Of a stretch of DNA of 5,289 bases, positions 1 to 5,289 are shown piece by piece; the first letter of the stretch is position 1; each line of letters opens with the position of its first letter. Under the pieces are notes generated by a model, which worked only from the letters and a program-made list of their open reading frames with translations, had not been told where the DNA came from and ran no database searches. This DNA is from Candidatus Tharpella sp. (lineage in GTDB: Bacteria > Desulfobacterota > Anaeroferrophillalia > Anaeroferrophillales > Tharpellaceae), in contig JAGGTT010000257.1 of NCBI GenBank assembly GCA_021163565.1, forward strand, positions 1-5,289, written 5' to 3'. The position numbers and the translations under genes were made by a program.

Positions 1-497
1 ATCTCTTTTATCGTTTAAGTGTTTTTCCAATTCATCTGCCGCCGCTGCGTGAACGCGGGGCCGATATCATCCTGCTGGCCGATTTTTTCGTCCAGAAACT
101 GGGCGAGGAGATGGGCTGCAAAGTCTCTCGCATCGATTCTTCGGCCATCGATATGTTGATCTCTTATCACTGGCCGGGCAATGTTCGGGAACTGCAAAAC
201 GCGCTGGAGAGGGCCATGATTCTGGCGACCGACGGCATTGTTCACGGTTATCAGCTGCCGCCATCGCTGCAGCTTGCCGCGGCCGGAGAGGAAAACGATG
301 CCGGGGCGGAAGGCGGGGCCAGCTTTCAGGCCATGGTTAAAGCCTACGAGACCACCTTGATTGTCGAAGCCCTGAAAAAGACCCGGGGCAACCAGACCAA
401 AGCCGCGAAAATGCTGGGTACGAGTAAGCGCGTAATTCAATACAAAGTCGTCAATCACGAAATTGATTACAAAAAGTATCGCGGCGTCAAGGTCTGA
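1..497 (+). CDS. Sigma-54-dependent transcriptional activator (NifA-like), C-terminal part only
   Basis: The reading frame is open from base 3 and stops with TGA at 495-497, so 164 residues are visible and the N-terminus lies outside the window. In visible-residue numbering, residues 1-20 read as the FYRLxVFPIxLPPLRER block of the AAA+ sigma-54 interaction domain. WPGNVREL at 57-64 is the family's C-terminal AAA+ (sensor II) signature. A variable linker (about 80-110) follows, then a Fis-type helix-turn-helix (about 115-150, core GNQTKAAKMLGTSKRVIQYK at 129-148). Proteins of this family use ATP hydrolysis to open sigma-54 RNA polymerase promoters from upstream DNA sites. The tail after the helix-turn-helix, a Tyr/Lys/Arg-rich IDYKKYRG ending, resembles NifA-type activators, but the sensory domain that would decide the role is not visible. 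A nearby internal ATG at 111 is not a credible start because the conserved domain extends upstream of it. It is GC-richer than the genes after it. Whether it controls the downstream sugar cluster is inference from position only. Confidence 0.93.
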   Translation, partial: LFYRLSVFPIHLPPLRERGADIILLADFFVQKLGEEMGCKVSRIDSSAIDMLISYHWPGNVRELQNALERAMILATDGIVHGYQLPPSLQLAAAGEENDAGAEGGASFQAMVKAYETTLIVEALKKTRGNQTKAAKMLGTSKRVIQYKVVNHEIDYKKYRGVKV

Positions 498-591
498 ATG
501 GTTTTACGGCTGAAGTTTAGGATGGACTTGTAATTGATAATCAAGGTGCGATGTCATATTCCTTTAGAACTCGTATAAGACACAAATATGG

Positions 592-620
592 TTGACAAAA
601 AAACACTTTTTGTCTAATAA
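592..620 (+). promoter_or_regulatory. Candidate sigma-70 promoter for the polysaccharide operon
   Basis: A perfect -35 hexamer TTGACA lies at 592-597. Two -10 readings are possible: TCTAAT at 613-618 (5 of 6 matches, 15-bp spacer) or TAATAA at 615-620 (3 of 6, ideal 17-bp spacer). Either would start transcription near 625-628, giving wzz a leader of roughly 80 nt. It lies in the AT-rich gap, on the same strand as the three sugar genes. The exact -10 and the use of this promoter are inferred. Confidence 0.5.
594..614. repeat. Perfect 8-bp inverted repeat inside the candidate promoter (possible operator)
   Basis: GACAAAAA (594-601) and TTTTTGTC (607-614) are exact reverse complements separated by five bases. 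The repeat begins inside the -35 hexamer and runs to the -10 region, where a dimeric regulator would block or alter RNA polymerase binding. It has too little GC in the stem, and no following T-run, to be a good intrinsic terminator. It could also be chance pairing of an A-run with a T-run in AT-rich DNA, although the GAC/GTC ends make the match better than simple A/T tracts. Confidence 0.45.
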
Positions 621-656
621 ACTCACCTGCTAAAAATACTTAATTATCGACAGGTA

Positions 657-666
657 TAAACGTTTA
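657..666. repeat. 10-bp palindrome in the wzz leader
   Basis: TAAACGTTTA is a perfect palindrome lying about 30-40 bp downstream of the expected transcription start and 38 bp before the wzz start codon. It could be a protein binding site in the early transcribed region. A palindrome this short in AT-rich sequence may be chance, and no regulator can be named for it. Confidence 0.25.
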
Positions 667-686
667 ACTTATTTTGAGAGAGAGTC

Positions 687-691
687 AGGAG
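687..691 (+). promoter_or_regulatory. Ribosome binding site of wzz, unusually far from the start
   Basis: AGGAG at 687-691 is the best Shine-Dalgarno match, but 13 bases separate it from the ATG at 705. A second AGGA at 699-702 is only two bases away, which is too close. No in-frame ATG, GTG or TTG offers a better-spaced start, so the ATG at 705 stands. Initiation may be less efficient than usual. Confidence 0.5.
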
Positions 692-704
692 ACCATATAG
701 GATT

Positions 705-2039
705 ATGACAGAGAACAGCTCCCATATTAACCCGCCTGATAATGATCATTACTCTGCCGAAGATGAGATCGATATTATCGACCTCATAAGACCTTTGTGG
801 CAGCAGAAAATCCTTATTTTCGTTATAACTTTTGTAATTATTGCGATTGCGGTAGTTATGGTTTTACGAGCCACACCACAGTATAAAATTTTCACTCAAT
901 TAAAATCGGGAACCTACCGTTGGGATAAAGATGGGGCCCCTCTCCCATACATGAAATCCAGTGACTTAAAAAATCTTCTTGGCAGCGGCCTTTTTAATAC
1001 TTATACGGCTGAGATCGGTCTTGAAGATAATGCTCCTAAAATAAGTATTTCCAGTACCCGTCAGGGCAGCCAGTTAACTGCAGCCATCTTCTGGCCCGAT
1101 CCTGTGAAAGGAAAGAAAATATTATCCGGCTACATGAACTTTCTTAATCAGACTAACCGCAACAACAATGTTGCCCAGACATCAGGTCTGCAAACCCAGC
1201 GAAAATTATTGAGAAAATTAATCGCAAAAGCTAATGAAGAAATTGCCGCAGATAAATTAGCACAACAGAAAGTTGAACTGACGATTAAACAAAAAGAAGA
1301 AGAGCTCAAACTCATCGATGTGGCAAGCGGTCGTTTGGGTCGAAAAATTGAGCGAATTAATGTTGATATAAAAATGATGCTAAAACAGGTTCAATTTCTG
1401 AGAGAGCAAATCAAAGCTGCCGAGGAAACCCGGAATGATTACGAAAAGAGTCGCCGGGAAATTGAAGAAAATACCACCAAAATAATTTCTCTGCGTGATC
1501 AACTGCTCCAGAACCCACCTGAAGACACTGTTCAGCTTCTGCTGCTGGCCAGTACTATCCAGCAGAATATCGCTTATTTAAACACCATCAGTCAAAAGAT
1601 TGTAAATACAGGAAAGGAGATTATTTCTCACCGTACAGAAATCGCCGAGCTCGCAAAAAAACAGGAAAAATCACATCTTGCGATTGCTGATTTACAATCA
1701 CAGATAGATTCTGAAATTCCGAAAAAGAAATCAGATATTCAGAAAGAAATTATCAATCTGCGGTGGAAAATCGAAAAAGAGATTGCCAGCAAGATAACCC
1801 TGCTGAATCAAGAGATCGATAGTCTTAACGACAAAATAAGAACCATCTCACTTGTCGAAGTCATAGAGTGTCCACAAGCCTCAACTAAACCGGTCAAACC
1901 CAACAAGAAAAAAATTGTCGCTTTAGCTGGTATTATGGGGGGATTTCTGGCGGTCATCTGTGCTTACGTCCGCTACTTCTGGTTGAACAATCGCAATAAG
2001 CTTGGTGACAAGCTTAACAAAAAGCCCAGTAATGCCTAG
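705..2039 (+). CDS. wzz: Wzz-type polysaccharide chain-length determinant (polysaccharide co-polymerase), no kinase domain
   Basis: This 444-residue protein has the Wzz architecture. A short cytoplasmic N-terminus carries the family motif EIDIIDLIRPLWQQK (21-35), followed by one membrane helix (about 36-54). A large periplasmic region then runs to a second membrane helix (about 404-425). A Pro-rich PxxxxxKPVKP segment (390-399) precedes that helix, as is usual in the family. Residues from about 163 to 385 are Lys/Glu/Gln-rich and strongly coiled-coil-like, broken by a Pro-Pro pair at 271-272. Family members oligomerise in the inner membrane and set the modal length of polymers made by Wzy. 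There is no Walker A or tyrosine-rich tail, so it is not a Wzc-type autokinase. It is longer than enterobacterial Wzz (about 325 residues), with the extra length in the helical periplasmic part. It opens the operon, and its last 8 bases overlap the next gene. It is AT-rich (17 G+C of 60 in 1201-1260). The polymer could be O-antigen or exopolysaccharide. Confidence 0.92.
   Translation: MTENSSHINPPDNDHYSAEDEIDIIDLIRPLWQQKILIFVITFVIIAIAVVMVLRATPQYKIFTQLKSGTYRWDKDGAPLPYMKSSDLKNLLGSGLFNTYTAEIGLEDNAPKISISSTRQGSQLTAAIFWPDPVKGKKILSGYMNFLNQTNRNNNVAQTSGLQTQRKLLRKLIAKANEEIAADKLAQQKVELTIKQKEEELKLIDVASGRLGRKIERINVDIKMMLKQVQFLREQIKAAEETRNDYEKSRREIEENTTKIISLRDQLLQNPPEDTVQLLLLASTIQQNIAYLNTISQKIVNTGKEIISHRTEIAELAKKQEKSHLAIADLQSQIDSEIPKKKSDIQKEIINLRWKIEKEIASKITLLNQEIDSLNDKIRTISLVEVIECPQASTKPVKPNKKKIVALAGIMGGFLAVICAYVRYFWLNNRNKLGDKLNKKPSNA
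1997..2016 (+). promoter_or_regulatory. Stem-loop at the wzz/dehydratase junction
   Basis: TAAGCTTG (1997-2004) and CAAGCTTA (2009-2016) pair perfectly around the loop GTGA, which in RNA is a GNRA tetraloop and therefore unusually stable. The stem lies inside the end of wzz, 15 bases before the ATG at 2032. It also covers the alternative TTG (2002) and GTG (2005) starts of the dehydratase. It could affect translational coupling or RNA stability. It also encodes KLGDKL in wzz, so part of the symmetry may come from repeated Lys-Leu codons. Confidence 0.35.
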
Positions 2040-4008
2040 ATCTGTTCGCAGTCAGATAAAATTCTTCAACCGTTTTATCCGTAATAAGAATTTCTGGATG
2101 ATTCTGGCAACGGATATTATCCTTATTATTATCGCCCACATCTGTGCCTACTGGTTTCGTTTCCCAGATAGGTTTGCCAGCAGTGCTACCTTTTCGCCAC
2201 AGTTCTTAAGTACTCTGCCGCTGCTTATCGGGGTTAAACTTCCCATTTTTTATGCATTCGGTCTCTATCGGGGCATGTGGCGTTACACCAGCCTGAATGA
2301 CCTTTTAAATATCGTTAAAGCTTCACTGGTTTCGTTTTGTCTTGTAGTTGCAGCCATTGTTTTTGTTAATCGTTTCTACGGGTTTCCTCGTTCTGTCTTC
2401 TTTCTTGACGCAATTTTGACGTTTCTCCTGATCTCCGCACATCGGGTTGCCATCCGTTTTTTCTATCAACGGAGCACCGGCTCCCGTACCCTGATTGCCC
2501 GGCCCGCCAGAGTCAAAAAACGGCTGCTTTTAATTGGTGCCGGTGATGCGGCTGAACAAATTATTCGTGAGGTCAAAAACAACCCGACCCTGCCCTACAC
2601 AATTATCGGATTACTTGATGACAACCCGGATAAAATCGGGCTGAAAATCCACAATATCCCGGTACTCGGGTTGGTTGATGATCTGGAAGAGCACTATGCT
2701 CGGGTCAAGGCCGAAGAGATCCTGATCGCGATCTCAGCTTTAACTGGAAATCAGGCTCAGCGCTTTAATGAAATATGTCAGAACGCACACTTGAAATATA
2801 AAGTTCTGCCGGGTCTCGGCGAACTTATTGACGGTCGGGCTTCGATTAAAATCATGCGTGACATATCATACCGGGATCTGCTCGGGCGGGCAGAGGTTTC
2901 TCTTGATCAGCTTGAAATTGGTAAGTTTCTAACCGGTAAAACTATTCTGGTTACCGGGGCCGGCGGCTCGATTGGTTCAGAACTCTGTCGCCAGATTGTC
3001 CGCTTCCAACCTGCGGGGATTGTTCTTTTCGATGCCAGTGAAGAGAATCTTTACAATATTCAGATGGAGCTTGAACACGAATTAGGTTTTCTTGAGTGTT
3101 GGGCGATTCTGGGTAAGATTCAAAATTTTAACCTGCTGGATACTATTCTAGCTCAATACCAACCCTCGGTTATCTTTCATGCGGCCGCCTACAAACATGT
3201 TCCGCTGGTTGAACTTAACCCGTGGGAGGCGGTTTTTAACAATATTAAAGGTACGGCCTGCCTCATCGAAGCCGCAATCATTCATGAAATTGACCGATTT
3301 GTCCTGGTTTCAACCGACAAGGCCGTGCGGCCGACCAATGTTATGGGGGCTTCTAAACGGCTTACAGAACTGATCATGCTGGCCTGTAGTAAAGATAATT
3401 GGGATGGCACCTTGAATTATACAACCTCATCCGGGAAAAGTCACAAGACAATCTTTCAAGCGGTTCGTTTTGGCAATGTTTTAGGCTCCTCTGGTTCGGT
3501 AATTCCGCTTTTCAAACGGCAGATCGAGCTTGGCGGCCCGATTACGATTACCGACCCTGAGATAACCCGTTATTTTATGTCCATCGAAGAGGCGGCTCAG
3601 CTCATTATCCAGGCCGGGGCCATGGGTAAGGGTGGTGAAATCTTTATCCTGGAAATGGGTGAGCCCATAAAAATTGATAAAATGGCTCGTGATTTGATCC
3701 GTCTTGCCGGTCGCGAACCTGACACCGAAATCGCAATCAAATATATCGGCCTGCGGCCCGGAGAAAAACTCTACGAGGAACTCATCACTGAAGGTGAAGG
3801 CATTGTGCCGACCTCGCACCCCAAGATTATGGTCTTACGCGGCAACAGTAAAACCTATGCCGAAATCAACCATCATATCCTCCTGCTCAAAGAAAAAGCC
3901 AAAAATTTTGACGGAGAAGGGATCCGGAGGCTTTTGAAGCAGTTGATTCCCGAATATCAACCAGAAAAACCCGCAGGCAGTGACAGGACGATCAAAAATG
4001 AGCGATAA
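2032..4008 (+). CDS. wbpM: Membrane-anchored UDP-GlcNAc-type 4,6-dehydratase (WbpM/CapD/PglF family)
   Basis: This 658-residue protein matches the large extended-SDR dehydratases in length and layout. Four membrane helices lie at about 21-43, 60-79, 96-113 and 120-136, with the family motif YRGMWRYTS at 79-87. A first Rossmann domain has GAGDAAE at 169-175. The catalytic domain starts with the NAD(P)-binding GAGGSIG at 309-315. The active-site region reads [17 protein letters not shown] (427-443): Ser427, the Asp429-Lys430 pair, and Met438 with Lys442 where ordinary SDRs have Yxxx[12 protein letters not shown] (479-489) and [11 protein letters not shown] (574-584) complete the signature. Family members remove water from UDP-GlcNAc to give a 4-keto-6-deoxy sugar, the precursor of QuiNAc, FucNAc or diNAcBac. 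The ATG at 2032 is preferred over TTG 2002 and GTG 2005 because it leaves a short cytoplasmic lead and a small 8-nt overlap with wzz. None of the three has a clear ribosome binding site, so translation is probably coupled. The symbol is a family-level assignment, and the exact substrate is not proven. Confidence 0.93.
   Translation: MPRSVRSQIKFFNRFIRNKNFWMILATDIILIIIAHICAYWFRFPDRFASSATFSPQFLSTLPLLIGVKLPIFYAFGLYRGMWRYTSLNDLLNIVKASLVSFCLVVAAIVFVNRFYGFPRSVFFLDAILTFLLISAHRVAIRFFYQRSTGSRTLIARPARVKKRLLLIGAGDAAEQIIREVKNNPTLPYTIIGLLDDNPDKIGLKIHNIPVLGLVDDLEEHYARVKAEEILIAISALTGNQAQRFNEICQNAHLKYKVLPGLGELIDGRASIKIMRDISYRDLLGRAEVSLDQLEIGKFLTGKTILVTGAGGSIGSELCRQIVRFQPAGIVLFDASEENLYNIQMELEHELGFLECWAILGKIQNFNLLDTILAQYQPSVIFHAAAYKHVPLVELNPWEAVFNNIKGTACLIEAAIIHEIDRFVLVSTDKAVRPTNVMGASKRLTELIMLACSKDNWDGTLNYTTSSGKSHKTIFQAVRFGNVLGSSGSVIPLFKRQIELGGPITITDPEITRYFMSIEEAAQLIIQAGAMGKGGEIFILEMGEPIKIDKMARDLIRLAGREPDTEIAIKYIGLRPGEKLYEELITEGEGIVPTSHPKIMVLRGNSKTYAEINHHILLLKEKAKNFDGEGIRRLLKQLIPEYQPEKPAGSDRTIKNER
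3985..3988 (+). promoter_or_regulatory. Ribosome binding site of the nucleotide-sugar dehydrogenase
   Basis: AGGA lies nine bases before the ATG at 3998, inside the end of the dehydratase gene. It supports this ATG as the true start, and hence the 11-nt overlap of the two genes. Confidence 0.6.
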
Positions 4009-5289
4009 AATTACTCTAAGTAATATTCAAAGTAAAAATCTACAGATTGCTATCATTGGTCTTGGTTATGTCGGCCTGCCTTTAGCCGTAGAATTCGGAA
4101 AGCATTTTCCAATCTCAGGCTTTGACATAAACCAGAATCGCCTTAAGCAACTCCAATCCGGTCATGACTCCACCCAGGAAGTAACCAGCACTGAGCTTGC
4201 CAATGCCACACACCTCAAATATACAAGTAACGAGCAGGATCTTCGTGACACTCAAGTTTACATAGTTACAGTTCCAACCCCGATAAATGAACATAACCAA
4301 CCCGATTTAACCCCGTTGTTCAAAGCGAGTCAGACCATTGCCAAAACCCTGAAACCGGGCAACATTGTCATCTATGAGTCAACCGTCTACCCCGGTGCCA
4401 CTGAAGAGGAGTGTGTTCCGGTCTTAGAAAAAATATCCGGCCTCCGTTTTAACCAGGATTTTTTCTGCGGCTACAGCCCTGAGCGTATTAATCCGGGCGA
4501 CAAACAACACCGGGTGACCACGATTAAAAAAGTAACCTCCGGTTCAACCCCTGAGGTCGCCGATATTGTCGATGCCCTCTACAATACAATCATCACGGCC
4601 GGTACTCACAAGGCCGCCAGCATCAAAGTTGCGGAAGCCGCCAAAGTCATCGAAAACACCCAACGCGACCTCAATATCGCTCTTATCAACGAGCTTGCCA
4701 TGATATTCAACAAAATGGATATCGACACCGAAGCCGTTTTAGAAGCCGCTGGCACCAAATGGAATTTTCTTCCCTTCCGCCCGGGTCTTGTCGGCGGTCA
4801 CTGTATCGGTGTCGATCCCTACTACCTGACTTATAAGGCCCAAGCCATCGGCTATCATCCCGAGATCATCCTTGCCGGCCGGCGCTTAAACGACGGCATG
4901 GGCGCTTATGTCGTATCCCAACTTCTCAAAACTATGATGAAACGCGGCATCCATATAAAAAGCGCCAAAGTTCTGGTCATGGGTCTGACTTTTAAGGAAA
5001 ACTGTCCCGATCTCCGCAATACCAGAGTTGTTGATATTGTTGACGAGCTCAAAGAATACAGTGTCACCGTTGATGTCTACGACCCCTGGGTGAGCAAATC
5101 TGAAGCCCAACACGAATACGAAATCACTCCGATTGAACACCCGGCGCAGAACACGTACGATGGCATTATCATCGCCGTCGCCCATCGACAATTTGTTGAA
5201 ATGGGTGCCCAAACTCTCCACTCCTTGGGAAAATCCGAACACGTACTCTATGATCTGAAATATATTCTCAAACAAGAAGAGAGCGACAT
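3998..5289 (+). CDS. tviB: UDP-N-acetylhexosamine 6-dehydrogenase (WbpO/TviB family), 3' end at window edge
   Basis: The frame is open from ATG 3998 to the last base, giving 430 residues with no stop. Family members are about 420-440 residues long, so only a few codons are probably missing. The N-terminal Rossmann fold shows [10 protein letters not shown] at 21-30. Further family motifs are VPTPIN (92-97), [13 protein letters not shown] (126-138) and [10 protein letters not shown] (159-168). The central helix has Lys216 and Asn220 ([13 protein letters not shown], 214-226). The catalytic Cys269 sits in [12 protein letters not shown] (266-277). The C-terminal UDP-binding domain carries [15 protein letters not shown] (329-343). 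The YESTVYPG and GVDPYYL forms point to the UDP-GalNAc/UDP-GlcNAc group (WbpO, TviB, CapL) and away from UDP-glucose dehydrogenase. These cytoplasmic enzymes oxidise C6 twice with NAD+ via a Cys thioester to yield a uronic acid nucleotide. The gene overlaps the dehydratase by 11 nt and belongs to the same operon. The choice between GlcNAc and GalNAc cannot be read from the sequence; the symbol is family-level. Confidence 0.92.
   Translation, partial: MSDKITLSNIQSKNLQIAIIGLGYVGLPLAVEFGKHFPISGFDINQNRLKQLQSGHDSTQEVTSTELANATHLKYTSNEQDLRDTQVYIVTVPTPINEHNQPDLTPLFKASQTIAKTLKPGNIVIYESTVYPGATEEECVPVLEKISGLRFNQDFFCGYSPERINPGDKQHRVTTIKKVTSGSTPEVADIVDALYNTIITAGTHKAASIKVAEAAKVIENTQRDLNIALINELAMIFNKMDIDTEAVLEAAGTKWNFLPFRPGLVGGHCIGVDPYYLTYKAQAIGYHPEIILAGRRLNDGMGAYVVSQLLKTMMKRGIHIKSAKVLVMGLTFKENCPDLRNTRVVDIVDELKEYSVTVDVYDPWVSKSEAQHEYEITPIEHPAQNTYDGIIIAVAHRQFVEMGAQTLHSLGKSEHVLYDLKYILKQEESD

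Larger units (their letters stand above)
498..704. other. AT-rich intergenic region between regulator and polysaccharide operon
   Basis: These 207 bases carry no credible gene. They hold a candidate sigma-70 promoter (592-620), a perfect inverted repeat within it, a 10-bp palindrome (657-666) and the wzz ribosome binding site. I see no GC-rich stem followed by a T-run that would serve as an intrinsic terminator for the regulator gene. No sigma-54 promoter (TGGCAC-N5-TTGCA-like), JUMPstart/ops element or cyclic-di-GMP riboswitch core is recognisable. Local GC is very low: by hand count 16 of 60 bases in 601-660. Confidence 0.75.

Noticed and set aside
15..458. 147-codon open frame on the - strand across the regulator gene
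   Set aside because: It lies wholly antisense to a conserved sigma-54 activator domain and shows no recognisable domain; a shadow frame.
534..544. TTGATAATCAA palindrome, resembling an FNR box or IHF site
   Set aside because: FNR half-sites need a 4-base gap and here there is one base; the IHF consensus fails in the TTR half on both strands.
574..579. TATAAG as a possible -10 of an earlier promoter
   Set aside because: No acceptable -35 hexamer lies 16-18 bases upstream.
588..617. Nine-codon frame (MVDKKTLFV) overlapping the promoter inverted repeat
   Set aside because: It has no ribosome binding site and would start upstream of the expected transcription start.
684..693. GTC-AGGA-GAC mini-hairpin hiding the wzz ribosome binding site
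   Set aside because: The stem is only three base pairs and does not extend; too weak to matter.
498..704. JUMPstart/ops element or cyclic-di-GMP riboswitch expected before polysaccharide operons
   Set aside because: The GGCGGTAG ops core and the conserved GEMM riboswitch blocks are both absent by eye.
2002..2031. Earlier TTG (2002) or GTG (2005) start for the dehydratase
   Set aside because: Neither has a Shine-Dalgarno sequence, both lie inside the hairpin, and the extra ten residues add no conserved sequence.
4886..5275. 129-codon open frame on the - strand across the dehydrogenase 3' half
   Set aside because: It is antisense to the conserved C-terminal part of the dehydrogenase and arises from its codon pattern. 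The same applies to 4115-4300 and 3481-3819.

Overview
The window holds the end of one transcription regulator gene and the first three genes of a cell-surface polysaccharide (O-antigen, capsule or exopolysaccharide) cluster. All four genes are on the + strand. The organism is a Gram-negative bacterium, because the Wzz-type protein spans the inner membrane with a large periplasmic coiled coil and the sugar enzymes are of the WbpM and WbpO/TviB type. The NifA-like C-terminus of the regulator and the moderate, uneven GC content would suit a deltaproteobacterium (Desulfobacterota or Desulfuromonadales). That placement is a guess from general resemblance and not a match.

Layout: (1) Bases 1-497 encode the last 164 residues of a sigma-54-dependent activator: the end of the AAA+ domain, a linker and a Fis-type helix-turn-helix. 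(2) Bases 498-704 are an AT-rich intergenic region. It contains a candidate sigma-70 promoter (TTGACA at 592-597) with a perfect 8-bp inverted repeat across its -35 to -10 interval, a 10-bp palindrome at 657-666 and a weakly placed ribosome binding site. (3) Bases 705-2039 encode a kinase-less Wzz/PCP chain-length regulator. (4) Bases 2032-4008 encode a four-helix membrane-anchored nucleotide-sugar 4,6-dehydratase of the WbpM/CapD/PglF family, overlapping wzz by 8 nt. (5) From base 3998 to the window edge runs a UDP-N-acetylhexosamine 6-dehydrogenase of the WbpO/TviB family. It overlaps the dehydratase by 11 nt and appears complete to within a few codons.

How the genes fit together: the dehydratase probably makes a 4-keto-6-deoxy-HexNAc nucleotide (route to QuiNAc, FucNAc or diNAcBac), and the dehydrogenase makes a HexNAc uronic acid nucleotide. 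The polymer is therefore likely to contain both a 6-deoxy amino sugar and an acidic amino sugar. Wzz would set its chain length in a Wzx/Wzy-type export pathway. The two overlapping junctions indicate one translationally coupled operon, likely started from the promoter before wzz. I see no novel system here. The points most worth a second look are the promoter inverted repeat, the GNRA-loop hairpin before the dehydratase start, and the proximity of a sigma-54 activator to a cluster that shows no sigma-54 promoter.
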